Assembly (NCBI RefSeq): GCF_022790535.1
Contig: NZ_LOHG01000005.1
Location: forward strand, 267,972-331,971
Source of the DNA: Pseudomonas maioricensis
Lineage (GTDB): Bacteria; Pseudomonadota; Gammaproteobacteria; Pseudomonadales; Pseudomonadaceae
Reading direction: 5' to 3'
DNA: 64,000 nt
Shown here: in pieces, positions 27,995 through 36,030 of the stretch
Numbering within the stretch: position 1 is the stretch's first letter
How the letters are laid out: every line of letters starts with the position of its first letter
Notes under the pieces: model-generated
The model's database searches: none
What the model saw: the letters and a program-made list of their open reading frames with translations, nothing else
What the model was told of the DNA's origin: nothing
Position numbers and translations under genes: made by a program

Positions 27995-28795
27995 ATGAAA
28001 ATGCCACGCAACGGCTTCAAGGCCGCCTTGGCCAAAGGCGAGCCGCAATACGGTATCTGGGCAGGATTTGCCACAGGCTATGGCGCGGAAATCACCGCCA
28101 GCTTCGGCTACGACTGGATGCTGATTGATGGCGAACACGCGCCCAATACAGTGCCTTCGATCCTCGCCCAATTACAGGCAGTAGCGCCCTACTCCACAGC
28201 GCCGATCGTGCGCGCGGTCAGTCACGATCCGGTGCTGATCAAGCAGTTGCTGGACATCGGCACTCAGACGTTGATGATCCCGATGGTCGAGACCGCCGCG
28301 CAGGCTCGCGCGCTGGTGCAAGCCACCCGCTATCCGCCACACGGCATTCGCGGCGTCGGCGGCGGTTTGACCCGCGCCACCCGCTGGGATGGCGTGCCGG
28401 ACTACATCAACACGGCCCATGAAGCGCTTTGCCTGATTGTGCAGGTCGAGTCCCGCGCAGGCGTGGATAACGTCGCGGAAATCGCTGCGGTGGAAGGCGT
28501 CGACGCGATTTTCATCGGCCCGGCGGACTTGTCCACGGGGCTGGGCCATATCGGCAACCCGTCACATCCTGAAGTACAGGAAAAAATCCGCCATGCGATT
28601 GATGCCACCCTCGCGGCGGGCAAGGTCAGCGGGATTCTGGCTCCGGCTGAAGAGGACGCTCGTCGCTATCAAAGCTGGGGCTGTCAGTTCATCGCCGTGG
28701 CCATCGACATCAGCCTGATGCGCCAGGCGGCACTCAACAACCTCGCGCTTTATCGTGACACCACCGAACAACGCCCGGCCTCACGCACCTATTGA
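27995..28795 (+). CDS. rhmA: 2-keto-3-deoxy-L-rhamnonate aldolase
   Basis: 266-residue HpcH/HpaI-family class II aldolase that cleaves 2-keto-3-deoxy-L-rhamnonate to pyruvate and L-lactaldehyde. Family signatures are present: DWMLIDGEHAPN, the YPPHGIRGVGGGLTRAT loop, QVESRAGVDNV and FIGPADLSTGLGH, including the metal-binding Glu and Asp. Start ATG 27995 is supported by AGGAG five bases upstream. It lies 44 bases after rhmD and 17 before aldA. E. coli RhmA (YfaU) is the closest remembered homologue. Confidence 0.9.
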   Translation: MKMPRNGFKAALAKGEPQYGIWAGFATGYGAEITASFGYDWMLIDGEHAPNTVPSILAQLQAVAPYSTAPIVRAVSHDPVLIKQLLDIGTQTLMIPMVETAAQARALVQATRYPPHGIRGVGGGLTRATRWDGVPDYINTAHEALCLIVQVESRAGVDNVAEIAAVEGVDAIFIGPADLSTGLGHIGNPSHPEVQEKIRHAIDATLAAGKVSGILAPAEEDARRYQSWGCQFIAVAIDISLMRQAALNNLALYRDTTEQRPASRTY

Positions 28796-28812
28796 CTGGA
28801 AGGAACCCGACC

Positions 28813-30246
28813 ATGTCTTCAGTACCGGTTTACGAAAACTACATCAACGGCGAATTTGTCCCCAGCGCCGAACACTTTGACGTGCTCAACCCGGCGACTG
28901 GCGCAGTACTTGCCAGAGTCCCCGCCTCGGATGCCGATCAAGTGGATCGTGCGCTGGCTGCGGCCCGCTCGGCTCAGTCGGCCTGGGCAAAGCGCCCGGC
29001 CAACGAGCGTGCAGGTTATCTGCGCAAGATCGCCAGCAAGCTGCGCGAAAACGTTGCCCACCTGGCCCGTACCATTACTCTGGAACAAGGTAAGATCTAC
29101 GCGCTGGCCGAAGTAGAGGTCAACTTTACTGCGGACTACCTCGACTATATGGCCGAGTGGGCACGGCGCATTGAAGGTGAAATCATCACCAGTGATCGTC
29201 CCGGCGAGAACATCTTCATGTTTCGCAAACCGCTGGGAGTAGTGGCAGGGATCCTGCCGTGGAACTTCCCGTTCTTCCTGATCGCCCGCAAGATGGCTCC
29301 GGCGCTGGTTACGGGTAACACCATAGTCATCAAGCCCAGCGAAGAGACACCCAACAACTGCTTCGAGTTTGCCCGACTGGTCGCTGAAACCGACCTTCCT
29401 GCGGGCGTGTTCAACGTGGTCTGCGGCGATGGCCGGGTCGGTGCAGCGCTGACCTCACATCAGCAAGTGAACATGATCAGCTTCACCGGCAGTGTTGAAA
29501 CCGGTGCGCGAATCATGAGCGCCGCAGCGCCCAACATCACCAAACTCAACCTTGAACTGGGCGGCAAAGCGCCCGCCATTGTGCTCGCCGATGCGGACCT
29601 GGACCTTGCCGTCAAAGCCATTCGCGATTCGCGGATCATCAACACCGGCCAAGTGTGCAATTGCGCTGAGCGGGTGTACGTCGAACGGGGCGTCGCCGAC
29701 GAGTTCATCGACAGGATCAGCGCTGCCATGGCCGCGACCCGCTATGGCGATCCACTGGCTGACAGCTCGGTAGAGATGGGCCCGCTGATCAATCGGCAAG
29801 GCCTGGAAAGCGTCGCAGCCAAAGTCAAAAAAGCCCAGGCACAGGGCGCCAGCCTGATCACCGGCGGCAACATCGCCGACCTCGGCCAGGGCTTCCACTT
29901 CCAGCCGACCGTGCTGACGGGTTGCAGCGCGGACATGGAAATCATGCGCAAGGAAATATTTGGCCCGGTGCTGCCTATCCAGATCGTCGATGACCTGGAT
30001 GAAGCCATTGCCCTCGCCAACGACTGTGAATACGGGCTGACGTCGTCGCTTTACACCAAGGATCTGAGCAAGGCCATGTACGCCATCCGCGAAATCGACT
30101 TTGGCGAGACGTACATCAACCGTGAGAACTTCGAAGCCATGCAGGGCTTCCACGCGGGTGTCAGAAAATCCGGTGTGGGCGGCGCGGACGGCAAGCATGG
30201 CTTGTATGAGTACACCCATACGCATGTTGTCTACATTCAGGCTTGA
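28813..30246 (+). CDS. aldA: L-lactaldehyde dehydrogenase
   Basis: 477-residue NAD-dependent aldehyde dehydrogenase oxidising L-lactaldehyde to L-lactate, the last step of the pathway. Nearly every landmark of E. coli AldA is kept: YIDYMAEWARR-like DYMAEWARRIEGEI, SDRPGEN, LPWNFPFFLIARKMAPAL, GQVCNCAERVYV, and the ending ETYINRENFEAMQGFHAG. Catalytic Glu249 and Cys282 are present. AAGGAA precedes ATG 28813. It is the last gene of the operon and is followed by a terminator. It may also oxidise glycolaldehyde. Confidence 0.9.
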   Translation: MSSVPVYENYINGEFVPSAEHFDVLNPATGAVLARVPASDADQVDRALAAARSAQSAWAKRPANERAGYLRKIASKLRENVAHLARTITLEQGKIYALAEVEVNFTADYLDYMAEWARRIEGEIITSDRPGENIFMFRKPLGVVAGILPWNFPFFLIARKMAPALVTGNTIVIKPSEETPNNCFEFARLVAETDLPAGVFNVVCGDGRVGAALTSHQQVNMISFTGSVETGARIMSAAAPNITKLNLELGGKAPAIVLADADLDLAVKAIRDSRIINTGQVCNCAERVYVERGVADEFIDRISAAMAATRYGDPLADSSVEMGPLINRQGLESVAAKVKKAQAQGASLITGGNIADLGQGFHFQPTVLTGCSADMEIMRKEIFGPVLPIQIVDDLDEAIALANDCEYGLTSSLYTKDLSKAMYAIREIDFGETYINRENFEAMQGFHAGVRKSGVGGADGKHGLYEYTHTHVVYIQA

Positions 30247-30252
30247 CGCACC

Positions 30253-30292
30253 GTCGGGGCGCATTAGCTGGACTGAGTGTGCCCCGACTTTT
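30253..30292 (+). terminator. Terminator of the rhmTDA-aldA operon
   Basis: GTCGGGGCGCA (30253 on) pairs with TGTGCCCCGAC (30278-30288), about 10 bp, and is followed by TTTT. It lies 7 bases after the aldA stop codon. Confidence 0.8.
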
Positions 30293-30371
30293 CTCCGCTT
30301 TTTCGCCACGCCCCGGATGCAGCCAATGTAATCGGGGCGTTTTACCGTTCAGCGAGAGGTCATAAAACCTT

Positions 30372-30390
30372 GTAGACGACTGGTCAGTTT
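30372..30390. promoter_or_regulatory. NemR-type operator, copy 1
   Basis: GTAGACGACTGGTCAGTTT lies 21 bases before the nemR-like gene. It shares 17 of 18 bases with the second copy at 31018-31035 and contains the GAC-x-GGTC half-sites usual for TetR-family operators, so autoregulation is likely. Confidence 0.7.
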
Positions 30391-30411
30391 TGTTTTAGCA
30401 TCGCCGTCATT

Positions 30412-30993
30412 ATGAAGAAACCTAACCACGACATGCGTCAGCACATCCTTGATGTGGCTCGCTCGCTCATGACGAACAAGGGCTACACCGCTGTCGGTCT
30501 CGCCGAGGTGGTGAGCGCTGCGGGCGTGCCCAAAGGCTCGTTTTACTACTATTTCAAATCCAAGGAAGAATTCGGCGAAGCGCTGCTTGAAGAGTACTTC
30601 TCCGAATATCTGGGCCGTGTCGACACACTGATGGCGCAGCCAGGCAATGGCGCAGAACGACTGTGGGCCTACTTCAATTACTGGAAGGACACACAGGGCA
30701 CCGACCTCCCCGACGGTAAGTGCCTGGTCGTCAAGCTTGGTCCTGAGGTGTGCGACCTTTCTGACGGCATGCGCAAGGTCCTTGAGCGCGGTACGGCAAA
30801 GATCATTCAGCGCATCACCACGTGCGTTGATCTGGGTATTGCCGATGACAGCCTGCACCCCGGAGAAGACAGCCGCGCGTTTGCCGAGGGCCTTTACCAG
30901 CTCTGGCTCGGGGCTTCGCTGTTAGTGAAAGTAAACAAGTCTACAGACTCCTTCGACACCGCTCTGAACATGAGCAAGCGCCTACTGAGGTAG
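30412..30993 (+). CDS. nemR: TetR-family electrophile-sensing repressor, NemR-like
   Basis: 193-residue TetR repressor. The N-terminal helix-turn-helix (about 8-52) includes GLAEVVSAAGVPKGSFYYYFKSK. The ligand domain keeps both cysteines found in E. coli NemR within GKCLVVKLGPEVCDLS; in NemR one of these reacts with electrophiles and hypochlorite. It precedes an old yellow enzyme gene, as in nemRA, with a matching operator before each gene. No obvious Shine-Dalgarno is present before the ATG. It should derepress the downstream detoxification genes upon quinone, glyoxal or chlorine stress. Confidence 0.85.
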   Translation: MKKPNHDMRQHILDVARSLMTNKGYTAVGLAEVVSAAGVPKGSFYYYFKSKEEFGEALLEEYFSEYLGRVDTLMAQPGNGAERLWAYFNYWKDTQGTDLPDGKCLVVKLGPEVCDLSDGMRKVLERGTAKIIQRITTCVDLGIADDSLHPGEDSRAFAEGLYQLWLGASLLVKVNKSTDSFDTALNMSKRLLR

Positions 30994-31017
30994 TGCGCTT
31001 TTTTTTAGCGCATCTTA

Positions 31018-31035
31018 GTAGACGACCGGTCAGTT
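31018..31035. promoter_or_regulatory. NemR-type operator, copy 2
   Basis: GTAGACGACCGGTCAGTT lies between the repressor and the old yellow enzyme gene, 31 bases before the latter's start. It differs from the copy at 30372 by one base (C for T). A second site here suggests the reductase has its own repressed promoter in addition to read-through. Confidence 0.7.
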
Positions 31036-31066
31036 ATGACCATCAACTTTGCAGGTAAATCAATCA

Positions 31067-32170
31067 ATGAACGACATCAGCACGACCACCGATCTTTTCT
31101 CGCCACTTCGTATGGGCTCCATCGAGCTGGCCAACCGTATCGTCATGGCACCCGTCACGCGTAGCCGGTATGGCGAAGACGGCGTTCCCGGCGATCTACA
31201 CGCCACTTATTACGCACAACGCGCCAGCGCAGGCCTGATCGTCGCCGAGGCCACTAACATTTCCGCCCAGGGCCGAGGCTATGCCGCAACACCCGGCATC
31301 TGGAACGACGCACAAGTCGCCGGCTGGCGCAAAGTGACAGACGCAGTACACGCAGCGGGCGGCAAGATCGTCAGCCAGTTGTGGCATGTCGGTCGGTTCT
31401 CCAGCGTCGACCTGCAACCCGACGGTCAGGCACCGGTCGCGCCCTCCGCGATCAAAGCGGAAGGCAACACGTATACCGTCGATGGGTTCGTTCCGGTGTC
31501 GACACCCCGCGCACTGGAGACCGACGAAATCCCCGGCGTCATCGAGCAGTACAAACGGGCTGCCGAAAACGCCAAACGTGCCGGTTTTGATGGCGTCGAA
31601 GTCCACTCAGCCAACAGCTATTTGCTGGACCAGTTTCTGCGCGACTCTACTAATCAACGTACCGATCAGTACGGAGGCTCGATTGAAAACCGCGCCCGCC
31701 TGACGCTGGAAGTCACCCAGGCCATCGTCGATATCTGGGGCAATGATCGCGTCGGCATTCGTCTTTCGCCGGTCACGCCAGATGCGGGCAACACCCCGCC
31801 GGACAGCAATGTCATGGGCCTGCATGGTTACCTGATCCAGCAACTCAACGCATTCAATCTGGCGTATCTGCATTTCGTCGAAGGCGCCACGGCCACGTCA
31901 CGTGAAGTTCCTGAAGGCGTCGATATGGACGCGCTGAGCGCGCAGTTCAACGGCACCTTCATCGGCAACAACAACTACGACCTGGACATGGCAATCGAGC
32001 GCCGGGCGCAAGGCAAGATCGACGCAGTGTCGTTCGGACGCCTGTTTATCTCAAACCCGGATCTGGTCAAGCGCCTGCGTTACGGCGCCGAACTGACCAT
32101 CGCGCCCCGCGAGTCGTACTACGGCGGTGGCGCCAAGGGCTACACCGACTGGCCTCTCGGTCACTACTGA
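31067..32170 (+). CDS. nemA: Old yellow enzyme family ene-reductase (NemA-like)
   Basis: 367-residue FMN-binding TIM-barrel flavoprotein that reduces activated double bonds, nitro-compounds and N-ethylmaleimide with NADPH. The substrate-anion pair His180/Asn183 and Tyr185 lie in the signature HSANSYLLDQFLRD, followed by TDQYGGSIENR. The FMN-phosphate region near the C-terminus (AVSFGRLFISNPDL) is present. I start at ATG 31067; a TTG at 31049 in the same frame has no ribosome-binding site. The repressor gene and its operator lie just upstream. It heads a run of small redox genes to 34628. Confidence 0.9.
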   Translation: MNDISTTTDLFSPLRMGSIELANRIVMAPVTRSRYGEDGVPGDLHATYYAQRASAGLIVAEATNISAQGRGYAATPGIWNDAQVAGWRKVTDAVHAAGGKIVSQLWHVGRFSSVDLQPDGQAPVAPSAIKAEGNTYTVDGFVPVSTPRALETDEIPGVIEQYKRAAENAKRAGFDGVEVHSANSYLLDQFLRDSTNQRTDQYGGSIENRARLTLEVTQAIVDIWGNDRVGIRLSPVTPDAGNTPPDSNVMGLHGYLIQQLNAFNLAYLHFVEGATATSREVPEGVDMDALSAQFNGTFIGNNNYDLDMAIERRAQGKIDAVSFGRLFISNPDLVKRLRYGAELTIAPRESYYGGGAKGYTDWPLGHY

Positions 32171-32259
32171 TTCGTAGAGCACGACTTATTCGCTACCCCA
32201 CCCTTCGCCACCCTCAACGATGACGTCGCAGGATCACTGCAACTCAAAAAAGGTGAGAT

Positions 32260-33003
32260 ATGAATTACCTGAGCAACAAAACAGCCATTGTCACCGGCGC
32301 CTCCTCCGGCATCGGTGCCGCGACCGCCAGAGCCCTCGCTGCAGAAGGTGTGAAAGTCGTCGCCGCAGCCCTTGATGAGAAAGGCCTGTCAGCGTTGGTC
32401 AATGACCTGCGCGCTGCCGGTTACGAGGCGACAAGTTGCGTCACCGACGTGACCCGTCTTGAGGACACTCGCGCCCTTGCTCAATGTGCAATCGACACCT
32501 ACGGCTCCGTGGACATTCTGATCAACAACGCTGGCTTGATGCTGTTCTCCAACTGGGTCGACGTGGCCGTTCAGGACTGGAACGCGATGATCGACGTCAA
32601 CATCAAGGGCTACCTGAACTCAATAGCAGCGGTGCTGCCGTTCATGGTCGAGCAACAGTCGGGCCAGATTCTGAACATGGACTCCGTTGCAGGCCATCAG
32701 GTTGGCCCGTCAGCGGGCGTGTACAGCGCGACCAAGTTTTTCGTGCAGGCCATGACGGAGTCGATGCGCAAAGAGTTGGGCGTACAGCACGGCATTCGCG
32801 TCAACACCGTAAGCCCAGGCGTGATCAATACCGGCTGGGCCGACAAAGTCACGGACCCAGCGGGCCGTAAAGCCGCCAAAGCCCTCAATGAAATAGCCAT
32901 CGCGCCTGAAGACATCAGCCGCGCAGTGCTCTACGCGCTCAACCAGCCGGCGAATGTCACCGTCAACGACCTCATCATTTCCCCAACCCGTCAGGACTGG
33001 TGA
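32260..33003 (+). CDS. Short-chain dehydrogenase/reductase
   Basis: 247-residue classical SDR using NAD(P). The cofactor motif TGASSGIG (12-19), NNAG (89-92) and catalytic Ser142, Tyr155 and Lys159 are all present. Length and motifs fit cytosolic oxidoreductases that reduce ketones, aldehydes or quinones. AAGGTGAG precedes the ATG. It follows the old yellow enzyme by 89 bases and is likely co-regulated by the NemR-like repressor. Substrate unknown. Confidence 0.85.
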   Translation: MNYLSNKTAIVTGASSGIGAATARALAAEGVKVVAAALDEKGLSALVNDLRAAGYEATSCVTDVTRLEDTRALAQCAIDTYGSVDILINNAGLMLFSNWVDVAVQDWNAMIDVNIKGYLNSIAAVLPFMVEQQSGQILNMDSVAGHQVGPSAGVYSATKFFVQAMTESMRKELGVQHGIRVNTVSPGVINTGWADKVTDPAGRKAAKALNEIAIAPEDISRAVLYALNQPANVTVNDLIISPTRQDW

Positions 33004-33066
33004 TCAGTCCGGTCGCCTCTCGTTTCATCGGGTGATCAATTCAACCAACAAAAGGAAGACCTGTTC

Positions 33067-33453
33067 ATGAGCAAAAACATCAAAGCAGTACCGACCAGCG
33101 ACTACAACGCCGTGATTGAAACAGCGGGCAAATATGTCGAAGGCCTGCGCACTGGCAGCGTCGCCACCATCGAAGAAGCCTTCCACAAGGACGCGGTCAT
33201 GTATGGCTTCACCAATGGCCAACTATTGGGTGGGCCGATCAGCAACCTCTATAAATTCGTGGAAAGTAACGGCACCGCCCCGGACATCACCACGCGTCTG
33301 GATGTCCTCGCCATTACTCCAACCACCGCGGTGGTGCGCGTCGACATGGAAAAAGATGCCATCGGTGCTGATTACAACGACTACCTGACGCTGCTCAAAA
33401 TCGACGGCAACTGGAAGGTGATCGCCAAGGTCTACCACCAGTTCGAAGGTTAA
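33067..33453 (+). CDS. NTF2-like / lumazine-binding-like small protein
   Basis: 128-residue single-domain protein with the SnoaL/NTF2 cone fold pattern: an N-terminal helix (DYNAVIETAGKYVEGL), AFHKDAVMYGF, and a C-terminal sheet (YLTLLKIDGNWKVIAKVYHQF). It resembles the 'putative lumazine-binding' group of this superfamily. AAGGAAG precedes the ATG. It lies 63 bases after the SDR gene in the same run. Members may be enzymes or ligand carriers; no catalytic residue can be assigned. Confidence 0.78.
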   Translation: MSKNIKAVPTSDYNAVIETAGKYVEGLRTGSVATIEEAFHKDAVMYGFTNGQLLGGPISNLYKFVESNGTAPDITTRLDVLAITPTTAVVRVDMEKDAIGADYNDYLTLLKIDGNWKVIAKVYHQFEG

Positions 33454-33467
33454 AAACATACTGCGAT

Positions 33468-33492
33468 GTGCCGGTACACCATGCACCGGCAC
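33468..33492. other. Intercistronic hairpin
   Basis: GTGCCGGT (33468-33475) pairs with ACCGGCAC (33485-33492) across a 9-base loop in the gap between the NTF2-like and NAD(P)-binding genes. There is no T-run. It is more likely an mRNA processing or stability element than a terminator. Confidence 0.5.
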
Positions 33493-33513
33493 GTCCGCCA
33501 TCAGGAGCATCCC

Positions 33514-34161
33514 ATGTCTAATGTGTTCGTCATCGGCGCTGCCGGTAAGGTCGCACACCAGCTGATCCCCAGGCTCAGTGCTGCCGGTCATGAGGTAGTA
33601 GCACTTCATCGCAAACCAGAGCAGGCAGAGCCACTCAAAGCGCAAGGCGCTAAGCCTCTGCTGGGTAACCTCATCGAACTGAACGCTGCGCAGCTAAGCG
33701 ATGCAATGGCAGGCAGCGACACCGTAGTGTTCACCGCAGGAGCTGGCGGCGCGGGCATGGAACTGACCAATGCCATTGATGGCAAAGCACTTGAAACAGC
33801 GGTCAATGCAGCACAAACAGCAGGCGTACGCCGCTTCTTGCTGGTATCGGCTTTCCCGGAAGCGCTACGAGGTGGAGAAACCTCTGAAGGATTCGAGAAC
33901 TACATGAAGGTCAAGAAGCAGGCCGATGTCGTCCTGGCATCTTCTGAACTGGATTGGGTCATCCTCAGGCCTGGCACCCTCGTCGACCGCCCCGGCACCG
34001 GTAACGTTCGGGCAGGCCTGGCCATTCCGTATGGCGAGATTTCCCGCGACGACGTTGCCGCCTTTCTGGCTGAGCTGATCGAAAACCCTCAGGCATCACG
34101 AGTCATCATCGAGCTCACTCAGGGCACGACCCCGGTCGATGTGGCTGCGAGAAACTTCTGA
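33514..34161 (+). CDS. Atypical SDR, NAD(P)-binding protein
   Basis: 215-residue NAD(P)-binding protein of the atypical SDR_a5/YwnB-like group. It has the Rossmann motif GAAGKVAHQLIPRL (GxxGxxxxxL type), the mid segment TAGVRRFLLVSAF with its Ser, and LDWVILRPGTLVD near 150. Such proteins act as flavin reductase-like or isomerase-like sugar/quinone oxidoreductases. ATG 33514 is preceded by AGGAG; the longer frame to 33466 lacks one. It is the fourth gene of the redox run. Confidence 0.82.
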   Translation: MSNVFVIGAAGKVAHQLIPRLSAAGHEVVALHRKPEQAEPLKAQGAKPLLGNLIELNAAQLSDAMAGSDTVVFTAGAGGAGMELTNAIDGKALETAVNAAQTAGVRRFLLVSAFPEALRGGETSEGFENYMKVKKQADVVLASSELDWVILRPGTLVDRPGTGNVRAGLAIPYGEISRDDVAAFLAELIENPQASRVIIELTQGTTPVDVAARNF

Positions 34162-34190
34162 ACAATCCATAACGCCAGGAGAATTGATGC

Positions 34191-34628
34191 ATGGCATCCG
34201 TGGAATACAGCGCAGTACTAGAGACAAATGCAGACGCCGCCTGGCAGGTGCTCAAGCAATTTGGTGACATCGCCAAATGGCATCCAGCAATTGCTCAAAG
34301 CAAGATTGAAGGCGATAAACCAGACAGCTTCGAGGGTGCGATTCGTAGGCTCGACCTCGCCGATGGCGCCGTTTTGCGTGAACGTCTTTTAACCCTCAAT
34401 GACCGCCAGATGGCCCTCGCCTACGCATTCGAAGAGTCGCCTCTGCCGCTGGATAATTATCAGGCTGAGGTCAACGTGAATGAGGTCATCGGCACACAGC
34501 AATGTGTCGTGAAATGGAAAGCGACGTTTGACGTTCGAGAGCCTGAAACTGCCGCTCATTTTGAAGGGTTGATTCGCGAGCTGATCATAGGCGGGCATGA
34601 GAGTCTGGCAGCTTTCCTCAAACAGTAG
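34191..34628 (+). CDS. SRPBCC-family protein
   Basis: 145-residue START/Bet v1-like (SRPBCC) protein: AAWQVLKQFGDIAKWHPAI at the start and a long C-terminal helix (HFEGLIRELIIGGHESLAAFL). These proteins bind hydrophobic ligands and include polyketide cyclase-like members. AGGAG lies ahead of ATG 34191; another ATG four bases upstream is out of frame. It is the last gene of the run from nemA. Ligand unknown. Confidence 0.83.
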   Translation: MASVEYSAVLETNADAAWQVLKQFGDIAKWHPAIAQSKIEGDKPDSFEGAIRRLDLADGAVLRERLLTLNDRQMALAYAFEESPLPLDNYQAEVNVNEVIGTQQCVVKWKATFDVREPETAAHFEGLIRELIIGGHESLAAFLKQ

Positions 34629-34669
34629 CGTCCCCTCTTCACCACACTGCCGTATAACACACACCGGAA

Positions 34670-34775
34670 CCGTAGGAGGCCGGGGTGGCGTTGCATTTAT
34701 CCGGGAAGTCGGCATTCCTGACGATACACTGTGGCGGAGGTACCGGCCTCCTCCCGAATAAATTCGGTCCTACAG
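34670..34775. repeat. REP-like doublet
   Basis: The left head CCGTAGGAGGCCGGGGTGGC and the right end GGCCTCCTCCCGAATAAATT with GGTCCTACAG form an imperfect inverted pair between convergent genes. The right half matches the 'CCCGAATAAATTCGGTCCTAC' subtype also found at 50703. Confidence 0.6.
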
Positions 34776-34838
34776 GCGAGGCGTCATATCTGTGTGCGCA
34801 GACATGACGTCTAGCGACCAGGTTCGCCAGGATTGGTG

Positions 34839-35768
34839 TCATTGACCAACCAGCTCTAGAGCAGTAGCCGCCAGTTGCTCACCCACCCGCTCCTTCAGCG
34901 TATCGATAAAGCGGCTGATCTTCGCATCGACGAATTGCCGCGAGGTATAGACCGCGTAAACGTTGCGTTCGTGGGTATGGTATTCCGGCAGGACCCGCAC
35001 CAGTTTCCCCGAACGCAAATCGTCGATGGCCGAGAAGCCAGCCAGCAAGCCGATGCCTGCTCCGTCGCGCACCGCAACAGCCATGGCCTCCATATCGTTC
35101 ACGCTGAAGCTCGGCCCCGCGGGGACGAAGGTGGCGTTGTCGGTTTTGCTCTTCAGTTGCCACTCATCTCTCGCGTAGTCGACGGTGCCCAGCAACAGGC
35201 ATTGATGGTCGCGCAGGTCCTGCGGTTCCTGTGGCGCTGCGTGTCGTGACAGATAGTCGGGGGACGCCACCAGCACGCAGTGACTGACTCCGATTTTCTG
35301 GCTGACATAGGCCGAATCCGGCAGCGTTCGGGCAATCAGAATAGAGACATCCAGCTGGTCCTCCAGCAGGTTGGGCATGCGCTGCGAGAGCAGCAAATCC
35401 ACGGTGACGTCCGGGAATTTCCTGCGGTACTCCAGCGCCGCACACGTGACGAGATGCCGCGCAAGGCCCGGCACGCAATGCACTCGCAGTATGCCTCTGG
35501 GCTCCAGCAGTGCATTGCTCGCTTCGGCTTCTGCGTTCTCAAGGTCCGCGAGGATTGTCTTGCATCGCTCGTAAAACCGCCGCCCCGCATCGGTCACCGA
35601 AAGACGTCGGGTGGAGCGTTGCAGCAGGCGGGCATCAAGCATCGTTTCCAGGGCAGAGACCGCTCGGGACACATTGCCCACTGTCGACTCCAGATGGTTG
35701 GCCACAGCGGTAAAACTGCCCATCTCAACGACCTTCACGTACACAGACATATTAGAAAACTTGTCCAT
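34839..35768 (-). CDS. LysR-type transcriptional regulator
   Basis: 309-residue LysR regulator of the subgroup that usually neighbours oxidoreductase genes. The helix-turn-helix lies at about 3-62 (MGSFTAVANHLESTVGNVSRAVSALE) and the effector domain at about 90-295. AAGGGA precedes the ATG. It is divergent from the aldehyde dehydrogenase/CMD/quinone reductase operon and probably controls it. The standard LysR 'S-x-VS' start helix is slightly unusual in having TVGNVSRAVS. Confidence 0.87.
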   Translation of the reverse strand: MDKFSNMSVYVKVVEMGSFTAVANHLESTVGNVSRAVSALETMLDARLLQRSTRRLSVTDAGRRFYERCKTILADLENAEAEASNALLEPRGILRVHCVPGLARHLVTCAALEYRRKFPDVTVDLLLSQRMPNLLEDQLDVSILIARTLPDSAYVSQKIGVSHCVLVASPDYLSRHAAPQEPQDLRDHQCLLLGTVDYARDEWQLKSKTDNATFVPAGPSFSVNDMEAMAVAVRDGAGIGLLAGFSAIDDLRSGKLVRVLPEYHTHERNVYAVYTSRQFVDAKISRFIDTLKERVGEQLAATALELVGQ

Positions 35769-36030
35769 CTGTTGCGTCCCTTAATGCCTGTTACACACCG
35801 GTGAAGCCGCATGATGGCTGCTGATTATTGGCAGTGCAACCCGCTCTGGCGGAGCTGATATTTCCTTTTGACACAACAATGATTCCCTTCTTGCCGGCTA
35901 AATCAAATGCGTTGCCCTCCATAGACTTGGTTGCACAGGCCGCCTGTAACGGCACTGCGGCAAGCCATTGAAGCGTCGAGATACGCAACTAGCTTCAACC
36001 CGAATCCTGACAACCATGAAGGCCAACGCC

